NCBI GenBank assembly: GCA_024691105.1
Contig: JAILNY010000141.1
Location: 1 to 18,629 of the forward strand
Direction: 5' to 3'
Source: Treponema sp.
GTDB lineage: Bacteria; Spirochaetota; Spirochaetia; Treponematales; Treponemataceae
DNA: 18,629 nt
Both the position numbers and the translations under genes were made by a program. Below the pieces are notes generated by a model. It was given only the letters and a program-made list of their open reading frames with translations, did no database searches and was not told where the DNA came from. Of the stretch, positions 1-7,921 are shown one piece after another (the first letter of the stretch is position 1; every line of letters starts with the position of its first letter).

Positions 1-298
1 GGTGAACGCAAAGACGGTGAACTACACGAAAGTCTCCGTCATACTTCCAGTCGCCATTTTTATATTCTTCATCGCACTCTTTGTTCAATGCGTAAATAAC
101 AGCAATCCGCTTCTCTCCATTATCAGAAACTTCGCCAGCAAAAAGACAGCCCGTCTTTATATCGTTCAAAAAATCTTCGCGCGTAGGATAAATTTCATCC
201 CACTGAGGAATTCCATTCCGCTCCATTTCGGCTATCGCAGCCACCACAAGAGCGCAGATTTCCGTCAAATCCGCCACAGTCGCTTTTCTGTAAATCAT
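1..298 (-). CDS. GNAT-family N-acetyltransferase, C-terminus beyond window edge
   Basis: Reading the minus strand from the ATG at 298 gives about 99 residues with no stop before the window edge. The start MIYRKATVADLTEICALV, followed by a segment around residues 39-55 with QWDEIYP, is typical of the N-terminal half of GNAT acetyltransferases. The last visible residues (VVHRLCVH) are the beta-4 strand that precedes the acetyl-CoA-binding P-loop, so the cofactor motif lies outside the window. The ATG overlaps the stop of the upstream DNA-repair gene as ATGA (295-298), which supports this start and suggests translational coupling. The family transfers an acetyl group from acetyl-CoA to an amine; the substrate here cannot be told. 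Confidence 0.82.
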   Translation of the reverse strand, partial: MIYRKATVADLTEICALVVAAIAEMERNGIPQWDEIYPTREDFLNDIKTGCLFAGEVSDNGEKRIAVIYALNKECDEEYKNGDWKYDGDFRVVHRLCVH

Positions 299-1002
299 TT
301 CACCGACCCCGTTTTCAAACTTCTCAAATATTCTTTATGCTCGTCAGACACTCTAAAACTTTCTATCGCCTTTTGAATCGCCTTATTATGAGTCCAGTCA
401 TCAAATTTCTTTTTTTCAAAAAAAGGAATAATTGCATCCCACTGTTTTGCAAGTGCTGTCGCAAAGTACCAGGCAGCCATCATCTTTAAATAGTAATCTT
501 CATCGCAGCCATTTTTTTTCATACGGGAAACTATCAGTTTAGGGTATTCCGCCTTGAAGTCGTCGTCCAAAAATTCATTCATCAGCATGCGCATTCCGTA
601 GCGCGAAGTGTAAACATGTTCAGAAGAAATCCATTTTTTAACATACGGCAAAAGCTTATCGTGATTTTTCTTAAAAATCTTTGGACTTGCCTGATCACAC
701 ACAGGCCACGAGTCGACATAAGGGAGGAATTTTTCAACCTCACTAATACACTTATCAAAATCTTTTATATCTGCAACAACAAAAAAATGAATCAGATTTT
801 CTTCAAAATAAGCATGCGGAATTTCACTCAAAAAATCCGCGGCAAGTTTCGGATTCTTAGCGATATTTTTTGCAATTGAACGCAAAGCGGGAGTACGCAC
901 ACCAATCATTTGATTGAGAGTCATTCCCGGCACAAGCTTAATCTGAAAATCTCGGAATTTTATATCCTGATACTTTTTTAACTCATCAACTATCTGTTTC
1001 AT
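295..1002 (-). CDS. AlkD-like DNA alkylation repair protein (HEAT-like repeats)
   Basis: This 235-residue, almost fully helical protein matches the DNA alkylation repair family in length and layout. It opens with a DIKFRDFQIKLVPG-type segment and IGVRTPALRSIAK at residues 33-45. The residues expected of AlkD-type glycosylases are visible: Trp99 and Asp103 in DSWPVCD, Arg138 in SRYGMRML, and Trp177 in the MMAAWYFA helix. AlkD enzymes excise positively charged alkylated bases without flipping the base. Family assignment is firm; activity and substrate are inference. The gene starts 2 nt after the stop of the exported protein gene upstream, and its own stop overlaps the acetyltransferase start by 4 nt. 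A co-transcribed three-gene unit is therefore likely. Confidence 0.88.
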   Translation of the reverse strand: MKQIVDELKKYQDIKFRDFQIKLVPGMTLNQMIGVRTPALRSIAKNIAKNPKLAADFLSEIPHAYFEENLIHFFVVADIKDFDKCISEVEKFLPYVDSWPVCDQASPKIFKKNHDKLLPYVKKWISSEHVYTSRYGMRMLMNEFLDDDFKAEYPKLIVSRMKKNGCDEDYYLKMMAAWYFATALAKQWDAIIPFFEKKKFDDWTHNKAIQKAIESFRVSDEHKEYLRSLKTGSVK

Positions 1003-1004
1003 AT

Positions 1005-2063
1005 CTATTTTCCGTCCAGCGTTATATAAAAATAAATCTTTCCGTCATCGATGCAGCAATAGTCTACCAGTCCCGGATAATCACCTTGTTTAGCAAGGTA
1101 ATATTCAAAATTGCACTTATTTACACAGTTCAGAGCGCTGTCATAAATATAAACAGTTCCAGACTTGCACCTTTCACTATCCCACGCGACAGTCGCCAAA
1201 TACCATGCACCGTCGTAATAAAACGGATTTACAAACTCACCTTGAACCTTTTCAGAAAGATTGACGAGATTCTTATTTTCGTAACTATAAATACATTTAT
1301 CGTAAACACTAATCAAAAAATTAAATCCATTAATTTTCCAGTATCTGTAACCAAACGATGGTAATTTAAAAAAATCTGTAATTCGTGTATATTTTCCATC
1401 TTTTATACGATAAAAACAAATTCTGTTTTTCTTTTCACCGCAATCATAATATTCTGACATGCAGTAAATAACATTGTCTCTTACAAACCCTGCATCACAA
1501 TAATCGCTAAAATTAATATTAAGATCATAAGGAAAAATATCATATTTTGATTCTGTCATATCAGAAAAATCAAGAACAGTAAAACATTTTTCACCAGATA
1601 TTTTATACAAAAGCTTTGACCCATCAGGACTCATAGAAAAATTTGAATATATTTCAGGGTAATAAAGTTCTAGTTCTTTTATTTTCTTTCCGCTTGTACA
1701 GTCAATAATTGTAAGTAATGCCCAGTCAACATCGTCATTCCAAAGACACGCAAGAATTTTATATTTTTCTGAATAAAAATATTCATTAAGGTAAGTATAA
1801 TCTGGTTTATTGTTACCCCATGTAAATTCAACTTTTCTTTTTCTGAACCTGGAAAAACCCGCATTTGAAATTTTTATAGTATTTTCTCCAACAGTAATAA
1901 CGTCATATACTTCTTTAAATCTTTCCTGATTAATCAAAAACTGCATTTTAGAAATATCTGGATTTTTAGCTTTTTCATCATCAGCTAAAATCTGCGAACG
2001 TCCATCTGCAAATATTGGCAGAGAAAAAAGAATTAAAAAAATTAACGACAATCTAAGTTTCAT
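1005..2063 (-). CDS. Exported protein, possible beta-propeller, function unknown
   Basis: The product is 352 residues if translation starts at the ATG at 2063, which has GGAG five bases upstream (2069-2072) and begins a clear signal peptide (MKLRLSLIFLILFSLPIFADG). An in-frame ATG at 2105 is rejected because it overlaps the predicted -10 element and would put charged residues before the signal. The mature part is rich in aromatic beta-strand stretches. It contains segments like LTIIDCTSGKKIKELEL and FSMSPDGSKLLYKI (around residues 120-165), which resemble WD40/TolB-type propeller blades. No named family is recognised with certainty. It is probably periplasmic or surface-located. It is the first gene of a run with the alkylation-repair and acetyltransferase genes; a functional link is not evident. 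Confidence 0.75.
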   Translation of the reverse strand: MKLRLSLIFLILFSLPIFADGRSQILADDEKAKNPDISKMQFLINQERFKEVYDVITVGENTIKISNAGFSRFRKRKVEFTWGNNKPDYTYLNEYFYSEKYKILACLWNDDVDWALLTIIDCTSGKKIKELELYYPEIYSNFSMSPDGSKLLYKISGEKCFTVLDFSDMTESKYDIFPYDLNINFSDYCDAGFVRDNVIYCMSEYYDCGEKKNRICFYRIKDGKYTRITDFFKLPSFGYRYWKINGFNFLISVYDKCIYSYENKNLVNLSEKVQGEFVNPFYYDGAWYLATVAWDSERCKSGTVYIYDSALNCVNKCNFEYYLAKQGDYPGLVDYCCIDDGKIYFYITLDGK

Positions 2064-2068
2064 AAAAT

Positions 2069-2072
2069 CTCC
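2069..2072 (-). promoter_or_regulatory. Ribosome binding site deciding the start at 2063
   Basis: Minus-strand GGAG lies 5 nt before the ATG at 2063. It supports the internal start that gives a proper signal peptide over the upstream ATG at 2105. Confidence 0.7.
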
Positions 2073-2103
2073 AGAAGAAAAATTCGAATAAATTTTCCAT
2101 ATC

Positions 2104-2112
2104 ATAATAGCA
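2104..2112 (-). promoter_or_regulatory. Extended -10 promoter for the exported-protein/AlkD/GNAT run
   Basis: Minus-strand TGCTATTAT (TGn plus the hexamer TATTAT at 2109-2104) lies about 40 nt before the ATG at 2063. The predicted start of transcription is near 2097, leaving a leader of about 34 nt that contains the GGAG. It forms one arm of a perfect 10-bp inverted repeat (2103-2112 with 2128-2137) whose other arm is the divergent promoter. No good -35 is evident, as expected for extended -10 promoters. Confidence 0.55.
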
Positions 2113-2127
2113 CGATAAATCTTATTA

Positions 2128-2136
2128 TGCTATTAT
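2128..2136 (+). promoter_or_regulatory. Extended -10 promoter for the B-repeat protein, predicted leaderless
   Basis: TGCTATTAT on the plus strand has its hexamer at 2131-2136. Only 6 nt separate it from the ATG at 2143, so transcription is expected to begin on or next to the start codon. There is no purine-rich ribosome binding site in that gap. The -35 region would overlap the divergent -10 on the other strand. Confidence 0.55.
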
Positions 2137-2142
2137 GAGTAT

Positions 2143-4485
2143 ATGAAAAGAAATGCTTTTATTTTTTTTATCATTATGCTCTTTGCACAAAATATTTTTT
2201 GTGCTCTTCCAAAGGAATTAATCTCTGAAAATAATTTTACAGTTTATATAGCAAAAGCCCAAAAGACAAAAGAAGGCTATCTGATCAAAGGCTCAGTTAG
2301 TGCTCCTGGCTTTTCTAGTCCAGTAAAAATTGACTCTCCTTTCTTACTTGATAAATTTAATAAAATTTATATCGATAATCCTGACATAGAATTTGATATT
2401 ACAATTGAGAATATAAAAGCGCATGCAAAAGGGTTAACTATCGACAAAAGCTCCCCAAATCTTTATACACTTCATACCGTTTATTTTACTTCAAGCTATG
2501 GAAAAATTCTTTTTAAAGACATGAGGATTATTTCTAACAGACATGTAAATACACAAAGTGCGTCTTCTGCATACAAAGAAGTAAGCGCAGACAAAACTTT
2601 TTTAGAAGTCCAGAACAATCAAATACCGGATTACAAAATTCTTGAAGCAAAACTTGAATCTTTAGACAGCAATTCATACAGCTCTAAAAAAGCAATCACT
2701 TTAGTAATTTCAGAGAAAAATAAAAAATTCTTAAATACAACTTTAGATTCAACACCTGCAAAAATCATAAAATTATCAGACAAAGGCGAAGAAGTAAAAC
2801 CATTTGAACCAAAATATAATTATTTATGTCCTAAAATAAAAATCGGAAAAGTTGAATTTATTTTTAAACATTTATCAAGCATAAAAACTGACTCAAATGG
2901 AAAGAAAATCTTTACTTTTTTCGGAGATATAAAACTCCCGATAGGTATCGGGCTGTATTTATCTGATATTGATTTTACAGTTTACGAAGACGGCTCATGT
3001 AAAGCAAAACCTCGAAAGCCTACGCTTCAAAAATTCAATGAGCATTCACTTACGGAAGTAACGATGAACTTTAATCAAAACGATTTTCATTTTTCCTGTA
3101 ACATGCACATTAACATAAATCATTTTTCAGAAGATTACGTATGGTTTAAAATCAATGATTTAAATATGGACTATGACGCAAATGTATTAAGCGAATCTTA
3201 TTCACTTTCTAAAAAGCAGTGGCCACTGAATAAAATGCATGATGCACTATATTCGCCTCAGCAAGCTCAAATTAATTTTAAAAATGACGACTTTATAGTA
3301 ACCTTCGATAAAATTCAATACAGATATCAGATAAATAAATCAAACGGCGAATACAAATTATTCAATTATGCAAACTTGCCGGACTATAACATACAAGGAC
3401 TTAAATACAAAATCCTCGCAGGTGAATATGATTTTTCAAATATCACGCCATTGGAACCATGCGAGTCTTATACCGCAGGAATTAAGTTTAATTATACAGG
3501 TGTAAAAATAAACGAAGATTATTCAATTAATTTTTATGGATCAGGAAAAGTATTTGGTGAACAATGGCCAACTTCCATTATCGGAAAAAATGTTGTAATT
3601 GAAAAATATCTTGATAATGGAAACTGTTTATATGAACCAGACTTTACGGCAGTAATCGATGGAACTGACAAAGACTTAAAAGCAGGTGATATAATCTCAC
3701 GAGATGATTGCAGCGCTCATATCATTTCAATTAAAAACAACAAAACAATAGTAAAATTTACACGAAGAATTTACAACGTAACATTTGATTCAAATAACAT
3801 AGTTACAGTATTCACTCCGGAACAGCTCACAGGCTTTCATTTGCAACAGACAATTTCTGTACCGCAGTCTCCTGTTGCAAAAGGGTATAAATTTGTCGGC
3901 TGGTACAAAGACAAAGAATGCAAAGAACTCTGGAATTTTAGCAATGATAAAATAGCAGGCGATACAACCCTGTATGCAAAATGGAAAGCATGTTCAAACG
4001 AAAATGGTTTCTGGACTTTTACTGATAAAGATGAATATGAAAATTTTATCTGGCTTGATTATACAAAAAAACGTGGCGCCCTGGTAAAACAGCTTGACGA
4101 CGGTCCTGTATGGTTTACATATGAACTAAAAAACGGCAAAGGAAAAATCAAAAGTCAAGACAATCAATCTCTGGACTTTATCTTTGACGGAGCAAAAATC
4201 CTGTTTAATGGTTATGAATGCACGCGATCACAAAAAATAAATACATATTCTTACCGTCATAATTCAACCCTTCCAGAGAAATCCAAGTTTGAAACTTCAT
4301 ATGGTTTGATGGTTGTTAAATCAGATTACAGTGCGGAACTTTATTCAAAAAACGACTCAATATCATTTGTTCCGCTAAAAGTATTTCAGACTGCAATCGA
4401 CCAGTTTTATCTTCTTGATGAAGATGGAATGATTATCTGCACTGCATCGCCTCAAAAAATCGAGCGTCCTGTTTACGAAGAATAA
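2143..4485 (+). CDS. Large secreted protein with one InlB-type B-repeat
   Basis: The 780-residue product begins with a signal peptide (MKRNAFIFFIIMLFAQNIFCALP, cleavage probably after residue 20 or 21). Most of it is beta-rich, lysine- and asparagine-rich sequence with no family I can name. Residues 544-615 form a clear Listeria-Bacteroides/InlB B-repeat. It starts YNVTFDSNN, has the core GYKFVGWYKDKECK and ends TTLYAKWK, the usual signature of this small surface-protein module. A further domain of about 165 residues follows, with no anchor, sorting signal or membrane segment at the C-terminus. Such repeats are common in surface or secreted proteins of Treponema, Firmicutes and Bacteroidetes. 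The ATG lies 6 nt after a -10 element and has no convincing ribosome binding site. Export is confident; function is unknown. Confidence 0.82.
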   Translation: MKRNAFIFFIIMLFAQNIFCALPKELISENNFTVYIAKAQKTKEGYLIKGSVSAPGFSSPVKIDSPFLLDKFNKIYIDNPDIEFDITIENIKAHAKGLTIDKSSPNLYTLHTVYFTSSYGKILFKDMRIISNRHVNTQSASSAYKEVSADKTFLEVQNNQIPDYKILEAKLESLDSNSYSSKKAITLVISEKNKKFLNTTLDSTPAKIIKLSDKGEEVKPFEPKYNYLCPKIKIGKVEFIFKHLSSIKTDSNGKKIFTFFGDIKLPIGIGLYLSDIDFTVYEDGSCKAKPRKPTLQKFNEHSLTEVTMNFNQNDFHFSCNMHININHFSEDYVWFKINDLNMDYDANVLSESYSLSKKQWPLNKMHDALYSPQQAQINFKNDDFIVTFDKIQYRYQINKSNGEYKLFNYANLPDYNIQGLKYKILAGEYDFSNITPLEPCESYTAGIKFNYTGVKINEDYSINFYGSGKVFGEQWPTSIIGKNVVIEKYLDNGNCLYEPDFTAVIDGTDKDLKAGDIISRDDCSAHIISIKNNKTIVKFTRRIYNVTFDSNNIVTVFTPEQLTGFHLQQTISVPQSPVAKGYKFVGWYKDKECKELWNFSNDKIAGDTTLYAKWKACSNENGFWTFTDKDEYENFIWLDYTKKRGALVKQLDDGPVWFTYELKNGKGKIKSQDNQSLDFIFDGAKILFNGYECTRSQKINTYSYRHNSTLPEKSKFETSYGLMVVKSDYSAELYSKNDSISFVPLKVFQTAIDQFYLLDEDGMIICTASPQKIERPVYEE

Positions 4486-4522
4486 AAGAGAACTCAATAC
4501 TCAAAGGTAAAAGCCGCAGCGT

Positions 4523-6289
4523 CTACTCTTCCGTCTCGTCCCAGCTTACTTCAATACTGCGGTTTTCTTTTTCACGGATGCGGTTATAAACGTAGCAGTC
4601 TTTTTTGTGAATCGTAATTCCCCGGGCACGGGAAACGTAACCGATAATCTCATCAGGATATTGCGGGCAGCAGCACTTGGCAAGAGTGATGATAAAGTTT
4701 GTTGTGTTTCCGACACGGATTTTTCCGGAATGCTGAGGAGCTGATTTTTCGCCGCGCTTTTTTCCGGGTTTATGAACATGAGTCTCTTTAGACTCGTCTT
4801 CGGCGCCTTTAACCGGCGTCTTTGAAGGCACTTCCGCCTGATTTGCAGCAAGCCATGCCTTTATCTTTTGTTTTGCCTTGTAAGTTGTTACATACTGAAG
4901 CTGACTTTCTGTCGGGTGAGCCTGCGGACTTGTAATAATTTCTATAATCTGTGTATTTTTAAGAGGAGCCGAAATCGGAATTATTTTTCCATCGGCTTTT
5001 GCACCACTGATTTTTTCACCAACCTGCGAATGAACCGCATACGCAAAATCAACTGCAGTCGCTCCAACCGGAAGCTGTTTAACATCACCATTCGGAGTAA
5101 AAACAACAATCTTATCTTTTAAGAGATTATTCTTAAATTCACTGAACAGAGCATCATCTGCAATATGTTCATCAACAAGCTGCTGCATCTGGTTAAAAAG
5201 CGGAAGCGATTTTATGTCAACAACATCATTCGTCATTCCCTTTTTATAAAGCCAGTGACTTGCAACACCGTGCTCTGCAATGTTGTGCATTTCTTTTGTT
5301 CGGATCTGAATTTCAAGCGGCTTACCATAAGCCATTACCGTTGTGTGAAGCGACTGATAACCATTTGCCTTTGGCATTGCAATGTAATCCTTAAATCGGC
5401 CTTCAAGCGGCTGCCAGAGACTGTGAACAATTCCAAGCATAGTGTAACAGTCTGCATTTGAATTACACAAAATGCGCATAGCAAGAAGATCAAAAAGTTC
5501 GCCCGCTTCTTTATTGCGTTTTCGCATTTTCTGATATATCGAATAAAAATGTTTTGCGCGGCTTGAAACTTCAATTTTAATTCCCGCTTTATCAGCCTTT
5601 AATAAAAGAGTATCAGTTGCCTTTTTTAAATATTCACTTCGCTCATCTTTTTTTGCAGCGACAATCGATTTTATCTGCTGAAACGCATCAGGATTTAAAT
5701 ATTTTAAACTTAAATCTTCAAGTTCATTTTTTCCCTGCTTAATACCAAGACGATCAGCAAGAGGTGCCCAGATATCCAAAACTTCCTGCGCAATGTTTTT
5801 TTGATTTATAGCATCAAAAATTTTTAAGTTGCGCATACAGTCAATTCGTTCAACAAGACTTACAATAATAATTCTTATATCATCAGAAATTGCAAAAAGC
5901 ATTTTGCGAACAGCATCAGCCTGATTCAACGTCTTTGTATTTGCATGAATCATAGAAATTTTATGAATCATTTTTACAAGCGCAAAAACTTTTTCACCCG
6001 CAACATTTTTAATCTCGTCTTCTGCAATTCCGTCAAAAATCGCATTATGCAAAAGCGCCGCAATCACACAGTCAGCATCAAGTTTGTATTCAGCAACAAT
6101 AACTGCAACTCTGTAAGGATGAATATAAAAAGCTTCGCCATTATCACGTTTTAAAGTGTGAACTTTTTCAACTAAAAAATTCCACGCACGTGTAATGCGC
6201 GCCTTGTCATCCTCTGAGTAATCTGTGAATGTTGTAAAAAAATCCCTGATAAGTTCCTCTGGATTTTCTGAAAGAACTTTTTGCTCCAT
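4523..6289 (-). CDS. rel: RelA/SpoT-family (p)ppGpp synthetase with degenerate hydrolase site and no ACT domain
   Basis: The protein is 588 residues from the ATG at 6289; an in-frame TTG lies at 6304. The HD region keeps His57 and His81, but the usual HDxxED reads HNAIFD (residues 81-86, so Asp82 and the Glu are replaced by Asn and Phe), and the usual ADRLHNMRT reads VERIDCMRN (146-154). Hydrolysis of (p)ppGpp is therefore doubtful. The synthetase domain (about 215-345) looks intact: FDLLAMRI with Asp267, RFKD at 298-301, PKANGYQSLHTT with Tyr311, and EIQIRT with Glu326. A TGS domain follows (about 390-450), then a conserved-cysteine/zinc-finger domain (CCC at 539-541, His561, Cys565). The chain stops there, without the C-terminal ACT/RRM domain of typical ~700-residue homologues. 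It makes the stringent-response alarmone. No ribosome binding site is seen before either start. Confidence 0.93.
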   Translation of the reverse strand: MEQKVLSENPEELIRDFFTTFTDYSEDDKARITRAWNFLVEKVHTLKRDNGEAFYIHPYRVAVIVAEYKLDADCVIAALLHNAIFDGIAEDEIKNVAGEKVFALVKMIHKISMIHANTKTLNQADAVRKMLFAISDDIRIIIVSLVERIDCMRNLKIFDAINQKNIAQEVLDIWAPLADRLGIKQGKNELEDLSLKYLNPDAFQQIKSIVAAKKDERSEYLKKATDTLLLKADKAGIKIEVSSRAKHFYSIYQKMRKRNKEAGELFDLLAMRILCNSNADCYTMLGIVHSLWQPLEGRFKDYIAMPKANGYQSLHTTVMAYGKPLEIQIRTKEMHNIAEHGVASHWLYKKGMTNDVVDIKSLPLFNQMQQLVDEHIADDALFSEFKNNLLKDKIVVFTPNGDVKQLPVGATAVDFAYAVHSQVGEKISGAKADGKIIPISAPLKNTQIIEIITSPQAHPTESQLQYVTTYKAKQKIKAWLAANQAEVPSKTPVKGAEDESKETHVHKPGKKRGEKSAPQHSGKIRVGNTTNFIITLAKCCCPQYPDEIIGYVSRARGITIHKKDCYVYNRIREKENRSIEVSWDETEE

Positions 6290-6314
6290 AAAATAAAGAT
6301 ACAAAATTTCTGAT

Positions 6315-6362
6315 AAAAAGAATAGAGATTAAATAAAAAAAATTGTGAGTAGAAATTCACGC
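6315..6362 (-). terminator. Weak terminator-like hairpin and T-run after the U32 gene
   Basis: On the minus strand a short imperfect hairpin (GTGA...TCAC, about 6344-6359) is followed by AA and a run of eight T. It lies between the U32 stop (6395) and the rel start. The stem is only about 4 bp, so this is tentative. If real, rel is mainly transcribed from its own promoter; a poor -10 candidate TATCTT lies at 6301-6296, six bases before the ATG. Confidence 0.3.
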
Positions 6363-6394
6363 CAGAATAGACTTGTCTTACATGGTTCCGGAAT

Positions 6395-7897
6395 TTATCT
6401 TCCCGTTGCCCTTACCTGACCTGCAACGTAACCATTATCTTTTACACGAAGCAGAGTACCACTTTGCAATTCGTATTCTGTGTAAAGCACGCACGGATGA
6501 CCGTTGCACACCCAGTTACGGACCGTGCCGTCTTCCGGATTAACTAAAAGCCACTTTCCTTTCTCGGCCTTTACAGAAACGACATCCGGCGAAACAAACT
6601 CAAGCTCGCTGTTATAATCAACAAGATTCAATGGCTCATATTCATACATGTGCCAGCCGGAGCGCTCCGAGACAGGAACAATTCTGCGCTCTGGATTTTT
6701 TTCTAAATCGCGCTCTCTTGCTTCGCGCGCCTTTGGATGCATTGAATTAAGTTCATCGTCGATTGACTTTTGCGTCTTAGCGGCGCGATCTAAAACTGCA
6801 CGGGCCGATTCACAAGATAATTCGTTTCCAATTGTTGCCGCAAGGTCATAAGCGCTGTCCGACGCGCCCTGTGTCGTTTTATCAGCATCCGCGCGCGAAT
6901 AGTAAAAGCCCGTTGTCGATTCTCTATGGCTTACGTTTTCAAGCTCGGCAATAAATGGAGATGCGTCGCTGTCAGAGATTTTTCCTTCCATTGCATCAAG
7001 CGCCTTACGGTAAGCGCGCGTAACCAGTGCAACGTAATAAGTGCTCTTCATTCGGCCTTCAATCTTTAGAGAATCAAGACCTGCATCCTTCATATCCTTA
7101 AGATGCTCAATCATGCGGATATCTTTGCTCGACAAAATCTCAGTAAAGTCATCACCTTCATAAACCGGAAAGTATTCACCGCGTCGCGAACGCTCTTCTA
7201 AGACGAGTTGTCCGCTTTCCGCGATCTGTTTTGCGTCATGCGATGAAAGGACTGCCTCGCCTGCACCGTCAACCTTTGGAGTTCCTTTCAAATCAAATTC
7301 CCATCGGCATGTATGAGAGCAAAATCCGCTCTGAGCACTTCTTCCTGTCAAAAGCGCGCTCATAAGACAGCGACCGCTGTACGCAATACACATCGCTCCA
7401 TGAACAAATGCCTCAAGCTCCATATCAGGAACCGCATCCTTAATCTGACGGATTTCTTTTAACGACGCTTCACGGCCAAGAACAACGCGACTAAAACCAA
7501 GCGACTTGTACATCTTAACAGCTTCGCGATTTATACAGCTTGCCTGCGTACTCAAATGCAACGCAGCATTCGGAAAATTCTTTTGAATAATAGGAACAAT
7601 TCCCAGATCCTGAACAATAAACGCATCAATCGGATACTGCTTAAAATAATCTAAGTCGCGCAAAAAATTATCAATGTCATTATTGTGGAACGCAATGTTA
7701 AGTGCGCAGTGAAGTTTTTTTCCAGGGAATTTATTTTTAAGCTCGATTACTTTTTTATATTCATCTTCATAAAAATTGTCTGCCTTAACACGAAGCGAAA
7801 ATCTTTTTAAGCCGATGTATGCCGCATCAGCTCCGTATGCATAAGCATAATATAATTTTTCAACATTACCCGCAGGCGATAAAAGTTCAATACCCAT
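6395..7897 (-). CDS. Peptidase U32 family protein (TrhP/RlhA-like RNA hydroxylation factor)
   Basis: The N-terminus (IELLSPAGNVEKL, GADAAYIGLKRFSLR) and the U32 signature EAFVHGAMCIAYSGRCLMS at residues 162-180 are unmistakable. Cysteines 170, 177, 193 and 197 are candidates for the iron-sulfur ligands reported for the family. LKIEGRMKSTYYVA (277-290) and VSHRESTTGFYY (322-333) are also conserved. U32 proteins were first called collagenases, but studied members (E. coli TrhP and RlhA) support hydroxylation of tRNA or rRNA pyrimidines. That role is inferred here. At 500 residues it exceeds the usual 400-450: hydrophilic inserts sit near residues 207-235 and about 336-425. It starts 24 nt after the hydrolase stop, so the two are probably co-transcribed. 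Confidence 0.9.
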   Translation of the reverse strand: MGIELLSPAGNVEKLYYAYAYGADAAYIGLKRFSLRVKADNFYEDEYKKVIELKNKFPGKKLHCALNIAFHNNDIDNFLRDLDYFKQYPIDAFIVQDLGIVPIIQKNFPNAALHLSTQASCINREAVKMYKSLGFSRVVLGREASLKEIRQIKDAVPDMELEAFVHGAMCIAYSGRCLMSALLTGRSAQSGFCSHTCRWEFDLKGTPKVDGAGEAVLSSHDAKQIAESGQLVLEERSRRGEYFPVYEGDDFTEILSSKDIRMIEHLKDMKDAGLDSLKIEGRMKSTYYVALVTRAYRKALDAMEGKISDSDASPFIAELENVSHRESTTGFYYSRADADKTTQGASDSAYDLAATIGNELSCESARAVLDRAAKTQKSIDDELNSMHPKAREARERDLEKNPERRIVPVSERSGWHMYEYEPLNLVDYNSELEFVSPDVVSVKAEKGKWLLVNPEDGTVRNWVCNGHPCVLYTEYELQSGTLLRVKDNGYVAGQVRATGR

Positions 7898-7921
7898 ATC
7901 CTGTTTGTGTCCCGTAAATTT

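Larger units (their letters stand above)
2103..2137. repeat. Perfect 10-bp inverted repeat with 15-nt spacer, divergent promoter core
   Basis: CATAATAGCA at 2103-2112 is the exact reverse complement of TGCTATTATG at 2128-2137, separated by 15 nt. Each arm read outward is an extended -10 element. The same geometry recurs between the alpha/beta hydrolase and metA (8936-8942 and 8958-8964). It could also be a binding site for a dimeric regulator or for sigma factor alone. Confidence 0.7.

Noticed and set aside
2..376. Plus-strand open frame at the left edge
   Set aside because: It is antisense to the acetyltransferase and the end of the AlkD-like gene, both of which show real family sequence and a coupled ATGA junction.
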